In this document: positions 1 to 8,980 of the stretch, in pieces
How positions within the stretch are numbered: the stretch's first letter is position 1
Layout of the letters: each line of letters begins with the position of its first letter
From: UBA11889 sp002313255
GTDB taxonomy: Bacteria > Pseudomonadota > Gammaproteobacteria > Pseudomonadales > Azotimanducaceae
Assembly: GCA_913045265.1 (NCBI GenBank)
Contig: CAJWQX010000021.1
Coordinates: 1-47,706 of the forward strand
Length of the DNA stretch: 47,706 nt
Direction: 5' to 3'
Translations under genes and position numbers: made by a program
Notes under the pieces: model-generated
Told to the model about the DNA's origin: nothing
What the model saw: only the letters and a program-made list of their open reading frames with translations
The model's database searches: none

Positions 1-146
1 GGTTCGCCTTCTTCAAGGCCTACCTGATAAACCCGATTTTCGTAACTGTTGAGTGCTGTAAGCGTTCCGTTAGTTCGATAACCTAGTATCTCGATCGCAT
101 CGAGAATGATCTCCGGGGTCAAATGCTCGTAGGGTGTATCCGTCAA
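1..146 (-). CDS. srkA: SrkA/YihE-type stress response protein kinase, N-terminal fragment (runs off the window)
   Basis: Only the first 48 codons are present; the gene continues beyond base 1. The reading holds the family's opening pattern, LTPEIILDAIE followed by LNSYENRVYQV, which matches the start of E. coli SrkA (LHPDTIMDAL...LNSYENRVYQF) as I remember it. SrkA proteins are cytoplasmic Ser/Thr kinases of the aminoglycoside-phosphotransferase fold that counter stress-induced death pathways; the catalytic part would lie outside the window. An in-frame stop lies at 213-215 and no ATG follows it, so the TTG at 144-146 is the most likely start, with a GGGCGGGAG purine tract upstream. It is divergent from the acyl-CoA dehydrogenase at 316. 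Family assignment is good for such a short piece; the exact start is less sure. Confidence 0.78.
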   Translation of the reverse strand, partial: MTDTPYEHLTPEIILDAIEILGYRTNGTLTALNSYENRVYQVGLEEGE

Positions 147-315
147 CCGGACTCGCGGCTCCCGCCCGTGGTCGTATGGCGACGGCAGTGTATGCCAAGC
201 GGTTTCGATTCGTCACGTTCGCGCGCGCATTCGTCTTCGGGATGATCTGACGGAAGGGCCCAAAAGCACGGTCTAAGTTGGTTATTATGCGCGCAGAAAA
301 TTGATGGGGTAGGGT
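147..315. promoter_or_regulatory. Divergent intergenic region between srkA and the acyl-CoA dehydrogenase operon
   Basis: This 169-base gap must hold the promoters for both directions. A TATTAT box at 283-288 is a possible -10 for the rightward operon, but no convincing -35 lies 16-18 bases upstream. A GGGGTAGGGT purine run at 304-313 is the likely ribosome binding site of the gene at 316. No operator could be assigned. Confidence 0.3.
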
Positions 316-2061
316 ATGGATTATCAGACGCCGCTTCGCGACATGCGTTTTCTCATTAACGATGTCCTCGACTTTGATGGTCATTATGAGGCGATAGAAA
401 GTGATGCATCCCGGGAACTAGTCGATACCATCCTGGAGCAGTGTGCGCGCTTTGCAGAAAACGAATTGTTCCCATTGCGCGCGTCTGGGGATAAGACTGG
501 GTGTTCGTGGAACGACGGCGTGGTGACTACCCCAGCGGGGTTTGCCGAAGCCTATGCCACGTACGTGCAAGGCGGATGGCCGTCCATCGCAGGGAACCCG
601 GCGTTCGGCGGCCAGGGATTGCCACGGTCCATCAGTCTCTGGGTTGAAGAGATCATGGCCAGCGCGAACATGGCATGGACGATGTACGGTAGTTTGTCAC
701 GGGCGGCTATCAATGCCATCGATTCGCACGGCTCCGATGACCTAAAGGCGACGTTTTTGCCAAGTCTTATATCGGGAGAATGGACTGGAACCATGTGCTT
801 GACCGAGCCGCATTGCGGGTCCGACGTTGGATTGTTGAATACACGCGCCGAGCCCCACGCGGACGGTTCGTACCGCATTAGTGGCACCAAAATATTTATT
901 TCCTCAGGCGATCACGATCTTGCCGACAACATCGTGCATTTGGTTCTCGCCCGGCTTCCCGATTCCCCTGCGGGAACCAAAGGAATTTCTCTATTTGTGG
1001 TGCCGAAATTACTCGATGGCGCGTTGAACGGCGTCGTTTGTGGTGCGATTGAGGACAAGATGGGCATCCATGGGAACGCCACCTGCACACTGCACTTTGA
1101 AGACAGTTGCGGCTATTTAGTGGGTCATGCCAACGATGGCATGCGGTGCATGTTTACGATGATGAATGAGGCGCGCATCCTTGTGGGTACCCAGGGCGTT
1201 TGTCTGATGGAATTGGGTTATCAGGTATCCCTTCAGTATGCGACGGAACGCCTGCAGATGCGTTCGGCATCGGGCCCCAAATCCCCAGATCGACCGGCCG
1301 ATCCAATCCTCGTCCATCCTGACGTGCGACGCATGTTGCTTACACAGAAGGCGTTTTTGGAAGGTGGTCGGGTGATGACGTATTTCGCAGCCCAACTTTC
1401 CGATATCGCTCATCGCGGTTCCGGCGACGATCGCGCAAGCGCCGAGCGCCTTCTCGATCTGATGACACCGATCGTTAAGGGATTTGTCACTGAGACAGCT
1501 TTTGAAGCGGTAAACCATGCGTTGCAGATACACGGGGGACACGGCTTTATACGCGAGACGGGTGTCGAGCAACTGGTACGGGACGCCCGTATCACCTTAA
1601 TTTACGAAGGTACCACCCAAATCCAAGCACTCGACCTTCTGGGTCGAAAAGTCGTGATGAATCAGGGTAAGGCGTTGATGAGTTTTATTGAGATGATTCG
1701 AGCCGAAGCCGATTTGCAATCGGGCGGACCATTCGCTTCCGCGTTACGGGAACTCGCGGATCAGTGGGGTGAGCTCGCGTTGGGACTTGGCGGCAAGGCC
1801 ACGGGAGACGTAGACGAGATTGGGGCGGCGTCGGTTGATTTCTTGATGTACAGCGGGTACGCCACCATGGCGTACTTCTGGGCACGTATTGCGCGTGTAG
1901 CGAGCGCCCGCGAAGACGACGCCTTTATGCGAGGGAAAGTGAAAACAGCCCAGTTCTTTTTTGACCGCATACTCCCACGGGCGAACGCCCATCATCGGGC
2001 TGCATTATCGGGTGCAGACTCGCTGATGGACGTCTCGGCAAGCGAATTCGGACACCACTGA
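316..2061 (+). CDS. Acyl-CoA dehydrogenase, FadE1/FadE2/DmdC-type (first of a tandem pair)
   Basis: A 581-residue flavoprotein of the long (about 580-600 residue) acyl-CoA dehydrogenase family that includes P. aeruginosa FadE1/FadE2 and the 3-methylmercaptopropionyl-CoA dehydrogenase DmdC. It would oxidise an acyl-CoA to the 2-enoyl-CoA and pass electrons to ETF. The N-terminal YQTPLRDMRFLI block is typical. The flavin/substrate segment reads LTEPHCGSD (usually LTEPHAGTD), and YEGTTQIQ near residue 440 carries the expected catalytic glutamate, followed by the C-terminal extension of this subfamily. Its TGA stop shares one base with the ATG of the next gene (TGATG), so the two are translationally coupled. 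The acyl chain cannot be told from sequence; FadE-like fatty acid oxidation and DMSP-related DmdC activity are both open, although no dmdB or dmdD is nearby. Confidence 0.88.
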   Translation: MDYQTPLRDMRFLINDVLDFDGHYEAIESDASRELVDTILEQCARFAENELFPLRASGDKTGCSWNDGVVTTPAGFAEAYATYVQGGWPSIAGNPAFGGQGLPRSISLWVEEIMASANMAWTMYGSLSRAAINAIDSHGSDDLKATFLPSLISGEWTGTMCLTEPHCGSDVGLLNTRAEPHADGSYRISGTKIFISSGDHDLADNIVHLVLARLPDSPAGTKGISLFVVPKLLDGALNGVVCGAIEDKMGIHGNATCTLHFEDSCGYLVGHANDGMRCMFTMMNEARILVGTQGVCLMELGYQVSLQYATERLQMRSASGPKSPDRPADPILVHPDVRRMLLTQKAFLEGGRVMTYFAAQLSDIAHRGSGDDRASAERLLDLMTPIVKGFVTETAFEAVNHALQIHGGHGFIRETGVEQLVRDARITLIYEGTTQIQALDLLGRKVVMNQGKALMSFIEMIRAEADLQSGGPFASALRELADQWGELALGLGGKATGDVDEIGAASVDFLMYSGYATMAYFWARIARVASAREDDAFMRGKVKTAQFFFDRILPRANAHHRAALSGADSLMDVSASEFGHH

Positions 2062-3797
2062 TGTTGCCGTACATGCCCCCGGGGAACGACATTGAATTTG
2101 TTCTATACGACCTCTTTGACGCCGAAACCGAATGGGCGCAGATCCCAGCGTTCGATTCGTTTGATCGAGACACCGTCAGGGCCATTGTGACCGAATGTGG
2201 GAAGCTGGCTCGCGACGTTATGGCGCCCTTATCTCAATCTTCAGACGAGGAAGGGGCACATTGGAATGACGGGGTTGTCACGGCTCCTGAAGGGTTCAAG
2301 GACGCGTACGCTGCATTAGCCGCGGGCGGATGGCTGGGCGTGTCGGGCAATCCGGAATTCGGCGGGCAGGGTTTGCCGAAGATGTTGACGGCGTCTTTGG
2401 AAGAGATGTTTTGGGGAGCCAATACCAACTTGTGGCTGTACGCGACGTTGACGGTGGGGGCGGCTATTTGCGTGGATGCCCATGCCGATGAGGACACGCG
2501 TCGTTTATACCTGCCGAAGTTCTATAGTGGCGAATGGACTGGTGCGATGGCCCTTACCGAAGCGCATGCCGGGACCGATCTCGGACTCATTCGAACACGC
2601 GCGACGCCACGTTCCGACGGCCACTACAGCATCACGGGAACCAAAATATTCATCACCAGTGGTGAACATGATTTAGTGAAAAATATCGTCCACCTGGTTC
2701 TTGCAAAAGTGCCGGATGCGCCAGCTGGTAGTCGCGGTATATCGCTGTTCTTGGTACCGAAATACATACCCGGTGACGATGGATTGCTCGGAGAGCGCAA
2801 CGGTTTTGAAAGTGCTTCGATCGAACACAAGATGGGTATCAAAGGGAGCGCCACGTCTGTGATCAACTACGGAGACGCGATCGGGTACCTTATTGGAGAA
2901 CCCAACCAGGGCCTCGCTTGCATGTTCACGATGATGAATTACGAGCGCTTGTCAGTCGGTATTCAGGGGCTCGGACTTGCCGAGCGGGCGTATCAGATGT
3001 CGTCTTCCTACGCCAAGGAACGCGTCCAAGGACGCGTACCGGAGGGCTCTCGCGTTGCGAACACCGACGCTGATGCCATCGTTGGGCACCCAGACGTACG
3101 TCGAATGTTGTTGACGCAACGCGCATACAACGAAGGTGGTCGGGCATTTTCAATGTACGTCGGGTTGCAGCTTGATCGAGCGAAATACGCCCCTATTGAG
3201 GCGGTTCGGGAGAAAGCATCGGGCTTTGTCGACTTGCTGACGCCCGTCGCTAAGGCTTTTATTACCGATCGCGGGTTGGAGTGTACGCTGCTGGGACAGC
3301 AGGTTTTTGGAGGTCACGGGTATATTCGTGAATGGGGCGTCGAGCAACTTGTTCGAGACGTACGTATTGCGCAGATCTATGAGGGCGCTAATGGGATCCA
3401 GGCGCTCGATCTGGTTTTACGCAAAGTTCTAAGAGATGGCGGTGCGACGGTAGGTGAATTGATTGACGATATCCGTCAAACCGAGGTGCCGGAACGTTAT
3501 ACGGCGGCGATGGATGAGGCATTAAACGCGTGGCAAGAAGTCACGCGATGGCTATGCGATTCGGCGCCTTCGGACAGTAACCTCCCCGGCGCGGCGTCAG
3601 TCGATTATCTCGATGTGACGGGTCACGTCCTCTATGCGTGGATGTGGGCACGAATGGCAGGTGTTTCCGGTAGTACGGATAAACGTTATGTGGCGGATTA
3701 TTACTTTGCCAAGCTACTACCTCGGTACTACTCACTTGTGGCTTCGATCCGCGGTGGTTCTGCGAGTTTGATGGAACCGTCGTCTGACTGGTTCTGA
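2061..3797 (+). CDS. Acyl-CoA dehydrogenase, FadE1/FadE2/DmdC-type (second of a tandem pair)
   Basis: A 578-residue paralogue of the preceding gene, co-linear with it along the whole length. It keeps the canonical LTEAHAGTD flavin-binding segment, GTKIFITSGEHDL, and YEGANGIQA with the catalytic glutamate. It should perform the same first step of beta-oxidation, likely on a different chain length or branched substrate, since the residues around the acyl pocket differ between the copies. P. aeruginosa also has neighbouring fadE1 and fadE2 genes, so the tandem may be an old arrangement. The ATG overlaps the upstream stop by one base. The gene ends 32 bases before the stop of the convergent nucleoside hydrolase; no clear terminator was seen in that gap. 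Confidence 0.88.
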   Translation: MLPYMPPGNDIEFVLYDLFDAETEWAQIPAFDSFDRDTVRAIVTECGKLARDVMAPLSQSSDEEGAHWNDGVVTAPEGFKDAYAALAAGGWLGVSGNPEFGGQGLPKMLTASLEEMFWGANTNLWLYATLTVGAAICVDAHADEDTRRLYLPKFYSGEWTGAMALTEAHAGTDLGLIRTRATPRSDGHYSITGTKIFITSGEHDLVKNIVHLVLAKVPDAPAGSRGISLFLVPKYIPGDDGLLGERNGFESASIEHKMGIKGSATSVINYGDAIGYLIGEPNQGLACMFTMMNYERLSVGIQGLGLAERAYQMSSSYAKERVQGRVPEGSRVANTDADAIVGHPDVRRMLLTQRAYNEGGRAFSMYVGLQLDRAKYAPIEAVREKASGFVDLLTPVAKAFITDRGLECTLLGQQVFGGHGYIREWGVEQLVRDVRIAQIYEGANGIQALDLVLRKVLRDGGATVGELIDDIRQTEVPERYTAAMDEALNAWQEVTRWLCDSAPSDSNLPGAASVDYLDVTGHVLYAWMWARMAGVSGSTDKRYVADYYFAKLLPRYYSLVASIRGGSASLMEPSSDWF

Positions 3798-3829
3798 AGA
3801 GTTCGTTATATCGGATTCAATGGCACTAC

Positions 3830-4702
3830 TTATCGAATATTGGAGACAATATTTTGCACGAAATCGGCCGCGCCACTACCCGCGAAACCCGTCAAAAAGG
3901 TCACCTGTTTGCCATCGAAATGCCGATCGGTTTCGAGCTGTGGGACCTCTCCTTCCTGGCGTAAGCGCCAGCCGCGCTGTTCTGCGATAAACCATTCTGG
4001 GTGGCTGAGCCACGCGATGGCTGCAGAGTCCCAGGGATGAATACCGTTGTCTTCTGGAAAACGTTCGAGCCAAAAGTTGATCCAATCCTGGCAACGTTGG
4101 TAGCAATGCAAGCCAACGCTGCCTTGCTGAGTGAGCGGGTATAGGTCTTGGGCCGTCACAGTAACCTGGCTGGTCAATTCAAATCCCGCGAGCACCGCGC
4201 TTACACCACTTTTCAGAACGACGCTCGCCGCCATCGCATCATTTTCGAAGTTAAAGTCATTGACCCGACCTTGATCGCCAATGAAGAAAGATCGGCCTTG
4301 AGAACGACCTGCCACGATCACTACCGATTCAATATTTGCGACACGTTCCGGGTAGCGTTTAACTAGGAGACCAACGTTGGTTAGTGGCCCAATGGCGGCA
4401 ATATGAAGACGTTGCCTGCCAAGCTGTTCCGCCATGAATTCGACCGCATCGTTAGAGCCGGAGCGCGTCGCAGACGCCGCCCCTGACACGATCGGTATCG
4501 ACACATTCTTTACCGTAAGTAGTTCTTGCGCCGCGCGATTAACCAAGTCCAAGGGAGCGTTGCCGTAAACGGTAGTGACACCGAGTAGATTGAGCGCGTC
4601 ATCGTTGATGGCTTCGATAATTGCAAACGCGTCGTCGATATCGCGGGGACGATCTTCGTGGACGACGCCGAGCGCGACGTCAGTGTCGATAATGAGGTTC
4701 AT
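3830..4702 (-). CDS. Inosine/uridine-type nucleoside hydrolase family protein
   Basis: A 290-residue member of the IU-nucleoside hydrolase fold, which cleaves the N-glycosidic bond of (deoxy)ribonucleosides using a bound calcium. The N-terminal metal site is spread out: IIDTD at residues 4-8, then, after an insertion, DIDDAFAI, instead of the compact DxDxxxDD. Further ligands are NFENDAMAA and the C-terminal WDSAAIAW motif. The ATG at 4702 overlaps the stop of the upstream kinase gene (ATGA), which fixes this start against longer in-frame readings. The overlap with a methylthioribose-kinase-like gene suggests that the sugar released by this enzyme is phosphorylated by its partner. The substrate (ribonucleoside, methylthioadenosine or another modified nucleoside) is not shown by the sequence. 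Confidence 0.82.
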   Translation of the reverse strand: MNLIIDTDVALGVVHEDRPRDIDDAFAIIEAINDDALNLLGVTTVYGNAPLDLVNRAAQELLTVKNVSIPIVSGAASATRSGSNDAVEFMAEQLGRQRLHIAAIGPLTNVGLLVKRYPERVANIESVVIVAGRSQGRSFFIGDQGRVNDFNFENDAMAASVVLKSGVSAVLAGFELTSQVTVTAQDLYPLTQQGSVGLHCYQRCQDWINFWLERFPEDNGIHPWDSAAIAWLSHPEWFIAEQRGWRLRQEGEVPQLETDRHFDGKQVTFLTGFAGSGAADFVQNIVSNIR

Positions 4703-5607
4703 ACGTCCAGAACGTGCGCAGTTGCCCAGTCGATCCATATCAAATCTTGGTCCCCCCGGTTTTCCGGTAGGGGTAATGTGGCGATACCCCAAAGTCTGCG
4801 TAAAACTTCAACGCCCGCGAAGCCCAGCGCGAGGCGTAGATCGAACGAGTTGGTCGGATGGTAATGGCCAAGGGCATCTCGGATCGCCGCATCTTCCAAT
4901 CCCGCGAAGGCCAAGTGAGCGGCGAAGACGCCGAGGTCGAATTCTGCCATCCCGGTAAACGCGAATTCTGGGTCGATGATGCGAATTCCGTCGGTCGTAC
5001 GAAGCCAGCTACCAGGGTAGTAGTCGCCGTGGAGTAATGTATCCCCGTCACTCAGATAGAGGTTTCCAAGATCTTTTGCCCGCTGAGCGATATCGATTGA
5101 GCCGTGATCCTCGAACGGAATTTTAAAAATGTAGGCGTGATTGAGCGTTCGCATGTCCCGGTTGGTGAAAACCTCCGTTGTGATGTGCAGTTGGTGTAGG
5201 TCACGGAGCCAGGACATGAGCTGTGGTATATCAGGAGAGATCGCCGCGCCGCTGTACGCGTCCGTGCAATCCGAGGCGGGTCCAAGGTCTTCGAACGCCG
5301 TTAGATGGTATTCGGGAACGTGCCCTAGAAAAGTGGGCATTACCGTCGCCAGTGGGGTCCCCACGAGAGCCTGGTAAAACGCGGCTTCAACCCGATCCCG
5401 ATTAATCGGAGCGGGAATGTCGGGGTATTTCGCGACGTAGGGAACGGACTGCTTCAGTACGATGGAGTCAACGTCAGTCACGACGCGGAGGGTGTGGTTC
5501 ATGTTTCCTTCCCCCGCGATTTCGGCGGATATGAACCCTCCCTGAAGCCATCCCTGATCACGGGAAAATTCAGCGACGGTTTTGGCGTTGGCGATCGACA
5601 ATTCCAT
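4699..5607 (-). CDS. Methylthioribose-kinase-like protein (aminoglycoside phosphotransferase fold)
   Basis: A 302-residue small-molecule kinase. The opening AGEGNMNHTLRV and VLKQSVPYVAKY strongly recall methylthioribose kinase MtnK (GDGNLN...VKQALPYVR), which phosphorylates 5-methylthioribose in methionine salvage. The catalytic loop LLHGDYYPGSW (HGD motif) and the metal-binding IIDPEFAF are both present. It is shorter than typical MtnK (about 400 residues), so true MTR kinase activity is uncertain; ribose or another pentose is an alternative. GGAAGGAATTG lies just upstream of the ATG at 5607. The stop overlaps the nucleoside hydrolase start, and mpl lies 77 bases upstream on the same strand, so all may be cotranscribed. 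No mtnA or other methionine salvage gene is in the window. Confidence 0.72.
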   Translation of the reverse strand: MELSIANAKTVAEFSRDQGWLQGGFISAEIAGEGNMNHTLRVVTDVDSIVLKQSVPYVAKYPDIPAPINRDRVEAAFYQALVGTPLATVMPTFLGHVPEYHLTAFEDLGPASDCTDAYSGAAISPDIPQLMSWLRDLHQLHITTEVFTNRDMRTLNHAYIFKIPFEDHGSIDIAQRAKDLGNLYLSDGDTLLHGDYYPGSWLRTTDGIRIIDPEFAFTGMAEFDLGVFAAHLAFAGLEDAAIRDALGHYHPTNSFDLRLALGFAGVEVLRRLWGIATLPLPENRGDQDLIWIDWATAHVLDV

Positions 5608-5684
5608 TTAAGACAATTCCTTCCAATTGAGTATCGATCGGTAACACAAGGGAACGCCGTCCGTCCGTGGTAGGCGACATCGGA

Positions 5685-7085
5685 TCATCTAGATAACCGT
5701 TGGGTTATTTTTTGGTAGATACCGCCAAAGCCGCCGTTGCTCATGATCACTACGTGACAGTTTTCGCCAACGTATTCGTCGATCCGATCGACGAGTCGAT
5801 CGACGTCATTTTCGACGGACGCGGCGGTTAGGCTCGCATTAACCAAGTCGGTTAAGTCCCACTGGATGTTTTCGCTGCGGAACCAAATGACCTCATCAGC
5901 CGGAGCGGTGCAATGGTAGAGATCCTCGCGAAGGGTACCGAGGGACATGGTGTGCGTTCGCGGTTCGATGATTGCAACGATGCGCTCGCTGCCCACGTGA
6001 TTCCTAAGGCCCTGAAGAGTCGTACGAATGGCAGAGGGATGATGAGCATAATCGTCGTAACAACGAAGCCCATCTTTCTCCGCAAAAAGCTCCAACCGCC
6101 GTTTGACACCTTTAAACTGGCCCAGCGCTTCGATGGCAACGTCGGTGGGGACGCCCGCATGGCGAGCTGCGGCGATAGCGGTCAGCGCGTTATTGACGTT
6201 GTGCACACCGAGTAGCGCCCACTCGACCGTCCCTAGCGCGGTATCGTCTAAGATGACGGTAAAGCGACTTCCATCTGACGTCATCGCGGACGCGTGCCAC
6301 GATTCGCCGTTGTCTTTATCGATCCGTTGTAATCCTTTTTCTTCCATGGCAGCGAATCTAGAGACCGGTGTCCAACAGCCTTGTCGTAACACCTCGTCGA
6401 CGGCTGACGATTGTTGTGGGGCGACGATCAATCCGTCGCTGGGGACGGTACGGACGAGGTGATGGAATTGGGTTTGGATTGAGTCAAGATCTTTGAAAAT
6501 GTCCGCATGATCGTATTCAAGGTTATTGATGACCAACGTCTTAGGGCGATAGTGGACGAACTTTGAGCGCCGGTCGAAATACGAAGTGTCGTATTCGTCG
6601 GCTTCAACCACGAAAAACGGGCTCTTGCCGAGGCGCGCCGATATGCCAAAATTGTTGGGGACACCGCCGATCAGGAAACCCGGATCAAGTTCGGCGAACT
6701 CCAGAATCCACGCAACCATGCTCGTTGTCGTGGTTTTACCGTGAGTTCCCGCGATTGCAATTACCCACCGATCTCGCAAAATTTTCTCACCGAGCCATGC
6801 GGCGCCCGAGGTGTAGTCGAGATTTTGGTTGAGTACGAATTCCACGGCGGGATCGCCCCTTGGGAACTTGGCATTACCGATGACGATATTGTCAGGTACC
6901 GGGTCAAAGTCTGACTGGGTGAAGCCTTGATTGACCGTTATCCCTGCATTCGCGAGCTGTTCGCTCATGGGCGGATAAATAGGGCCGTCTGATCCTGCCA
7001 CTTCAAAACCGGATTCCTTCGCGAGTAACGCCAAACTACCCATGAGGGTCCCACCGATTCCGAGAAAGTAGACACGCTCGCTCAT
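5685..7085 (-). CDS. mpl: UDP-N-acetylmuramate:L-alanyl-gamma-D-glutamyl-meso-diaminopimelate ligase
   Basis: A 466-residue Mur-ligase family enzyme of cell-wall recycling: it joins the recovered tripeptide directly to UDP-MurNAc in the cytoplasm, using ATP. The N-terminal Rossmann motif GIGGTLMGS and the P-loop AGTHGKTTTTS are present, as is the later DDYAHHPSAI motif of Mur ligases. Length fits Mpl (E. coli about 457), and the SERVYFLGIGGTLMG opening separates it from MurC. The ATG at 7085 overlaps the stop of the upstream membrane-protein gene (ATGA), which rules out the longer reading. With amgK and murU at 33.1-34.8 kb the window encodes both the peptide and the sugar arms of muropeptide recycling. 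Confidence 0.93.
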   Translation of the reverse strand: MSERVYFLGIGGTLMGSLALLAKESGFEVAGSDGPIYPPMSEQLANAGITVNQGFTQSDFDPVPDNIVIGNAKFPRGDPAVEFVLNQNLDYTSGAAWLGEKILRDRWVIAIAGTHGKTTTTSMVAWILEFAELDPGFLIGGVPNNFGISARLGKSPFFVVEADEYDTSYFDRRSKFVHYRPKTLVINNLEYDHADIFKDLDSIQTQFHHLVRTVPSDGLIVAPQQSSAVDEVLRQGCWTPVSRFAAMEEKGLQRIDKDNGESWHASAMTSDGSRFTVILDDTALGTVEWALLGVHNVNNALTAIAAARHAGVPTDVAIEALGQFKGVKRRLELFAEKDGLRCYDDYAHHPSAIRTTLQGLRNHVGSERIVAIIEPRTHTMSLGTLREDLYHCTAPADEVIWFRSENIQWDLTDLVNASLTAASVENDVDRLVDRIDEYVGENCHVVIMSNGGFGGIYQKITQRLSR

Positions 7086-7579
7086 GTTGCTAACGCTGAG
7101 CTTATGCTGTAACTCGCGATTGCGATGAGGAGTGCGATGCCAACGGCGCGCGTCATGTCGACACTCATTGCCCGGTGAAGAATGAATCCCGACGCAGCGA
7201 GGCTCCAAAGAAGGAAGGGGATTGCGACCAGGACATTCCCGGTAAGCTGGAGCACGAGCAGCATTAGAATACCGAGAACGAGGTCAACGCCCGTCATCGC
7301 GGCGAAAGTTTGATAGAACCTTCGATGGAGTCCACCGAGTCGGAGCGCGCCCCATGTCATCAGCGCCGTGACGGCGAGCGCACCGTAAGTGGGTAGGAGT
7401 TGTATCCCGTTTAGACCAGAACTTTCAGACATCGCACCCGGTCCGAACAATTGGGTGAATGTGGTGAGCACCGTTTGCAGCGCGATTAACAAAACAATGA
7501 AGTAGGGGTGCGACGGCGCATTTTCGGGACCATCCCGAAATACGGCGATGTTCCAAAACAACTGAACAACGGCGAACAT
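7082..7579 (-). CDS. Small polytopic membrane protein of unknown function
   Basis: About 165 residues from the ATG at 7579, with four hydrophobic segments at roughly residues 25-45, 65-80, 95-120 and 135-160 separated by short basic loops (for example LGGLHRRFY). A GTG 51 bases further upstream is a possible alternative start. I do not recognise the family; the size and layout are like small inner-membrane proteins of the YIP1 type, but this is only a resemblance. The stop overlaps the mpl start by four bases, so the two are translated together, which points to a cell-envelope context. It starts 68 bases from the divergent pfp gene. Confidence 0.6.
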   Translation of the reverse strand: MFAVVQLFWNIAVFRDGPENAPSHPYFIVLLIALQTVLTTFTQLFGPGAMSESSGLNGIQLLPTYGALAVTALMTWGALRLGGLHRRFYQTFAAMTGVDLVLGILMLLVLQLTGNVLVAIPFLLWSLAASGFILHRAMSVDMTRAVGIALLIAIASYSISSALAT

Positions 7580-7647
7580 GCGGAAATTGTCGCATAAATA
7601 GTGTGGATCCCTGAGAATCCCGCCTTTCACCCGTTGGGGGAGTCTTG

Positions 7648-8913
7648 ATGACGCGAAGAAACGTACTCTACGCGCAGTCGGGCGGGGTTACCGCGGTGAT
7701 CAATGCGAGTGCTTGCGGCGTTATCGAAACGGCGCGTAAACACAGAGACGTCATCGGGCGAGTTTTTGCGGCGAATAACGGGATTCTTGGCGTGCTTACG
7801 GAAGAATTGATAGATACAGGCAAAGAAAGCGCGCGCGCGATCGCGGGTCTTCGGTCTACCCCAAGTGGGGCTTTTGGCTCATGCCGATACAAACTCAAAT
7901 CGCTCGAAGAAAGCGAACGCGAATATCATCGGCTGATCGAGGTATTCCGCGCCCACGATATTGGTTATTTTTTGTACAACGGAGGTGGTGATTCGCAGGA
8001 TACTGCTCATAAAGTTTCCCAAGTTGGGAAGCGATTGGGTTATCCGGTTCGGTGCGTGGGTATTCCAAAAACAATCGACAACGACTTGCCGTTTACGGAT
8101 ACCTGTCCGGGTTTTGGCAGCGTTGCCAAATACGTTGCCGTTTCCGTGCGTGAAGCCGCGATGGACGTCGCTTCAATGTGTGAAACCTCGACCAAGGTCT
8201 TCATCTTGGAGGTCATGGGTCGTCATGCAGGTTGGATTTCCGCGGCGGGTGGTCTTGCGGCTGACAAACCGGGCGACGCACCCCACGTCATCGTGTTTCC
8301 TGAAGTACCCTTCTCGAAGGTCAGGTTCCTTAGAAAGGTGAAGAAGACCGTAGATACGCGTGGATTTTGTGTCATCGTGGTGTCGGAAGGCGCGCGTTAC
8401 GCCGATGGACGGTTTCTCGCGGATGCCGGCAACCTTGACGCGTTTGGTCATGTTCAGTTGGGCGGGGCGGCGCCGACGATTGCAGCGATGATCAACGATA
8501 AACACGGTTATAAGTACCACTGGGCGGTTGCCGATTACCTGCAGCGCGCTGCACGTCACATCGCATCAAAGACCGATGTCGATCAGGCGTACGCGGTGGG
8601 AAAAGCGGCCGTTGAACGCGCCGTTCGGGGGGACGATGGGATTATGGTCACGATTCGTAGAACGTCGGATTCCCCGTACCGGTGGACGGTGGGTGAAGTG
8701 CCTCTTCATCGAGTCGCGAACGTAGAGCGAACGATGCCAAAGTCGTACATCTCGAAGGATGGATTTGGCATTACCGCGCGCGCGCGGCGGTATTTAGCGC
8801 CGTTGATTCGCGGCGAGGATTATCCGAGGTACAAGCAAGGGCTGCCGCAGTACACACGATTGAAAGCAGAACTCACGGCGAAAAAATTACCGGCGTTCTC
8901 TGTCGAGGCTTAA
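7648..8913 (+). CDS. pfp: Pyrophosphate-dependent 6-phosphofructokinase
   Basis: A 421-residue member of the phosphofructokinase family that converts fructose 6-phosphate and PPi to fructose 1,6-bisphosphate and phosphate, reversibly. The catalytic PKTIDNDL motif (in GIPKTIDNDLPFTDTCPGFG) and MGRHAGW are clear. The nucleotide/PPi loop reads GGGDSQDT; the aspartate following GGG marks PPi- rather than ATP-dependent enzymes, which have GGDGS. GGGGGAG at 7636-7642 is well spaced from the ATG at 7648, which is preferred over the TTG three bases earlier. It converges on the membrane pyrophosphatase gene hppA 67 bases downstream; both act on the cellular PPi pool. Use in glycolysis or gluconeogenesis cannot be decided. 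Confidence 0.9.
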   Translation: MTRRNVLYAQSGGVTAVINASACGVIETARKHRDVIGRVFAANNGILGVLTEELIDTGKESARAIAGLRSTPSGAFGSCRYKLKSLEESEREYHRLIEVFRAHDIGYFLYNGGGDSQDTAHKVSQVGKRLGYPVRCVGIPKTIDNDLPFTDTCPGFGSVAKYVAVSVREAAMDVASMCETSTKVFILEVMGRHAGWISAAGGLAADKPGDAPHVIVFPEVPFSKVRFLRKVKKTVDTRGFCVIVVSEGARYADGRFLADAGNLDAFGHVQLGGAAPTIAAMINDKHGYKYHWAVADYLQRAARHIASKTDVDQAYAVGKAAVERAVRGDDGIMVTIRRTSDSPYRWTVGEVPLHRVANVERTMPKSYISKDGFGITARARRYLAPLIRGEDYPRYKQGLPQYTRLKAELTAKKLPAFSVEA

Positions 8914-8940
8914 ACGTCGTGTGACAACGTAGCGACTGGC

Positions 8941-8970
8941 GAGCGTTCGCGTGCGCGGAACGCCCGTCGT
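8941..8970. terminator. Possible bidirectional hairpin between pfp and hppA
   Basis: GCGTTC and GAACGC form a perfect 6-bp inverted repeat with a short GC-rich loop in the 67-base gap between two converging genes. There is no T-run on either side, so it is a weak candidate for a terminator. Confidence 0.3.
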
Positions 8971-8980
8971 GCAGGGGCGT

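Noticed and set aside
3836..3856. AATATT-loop-AATATTTT hairpin as a terminator for the acyl-CoA dehydrogenase operon
   Set aside because: It lies inside the end of the converging nucleoside hydrolase gene and the stem is only A/T.
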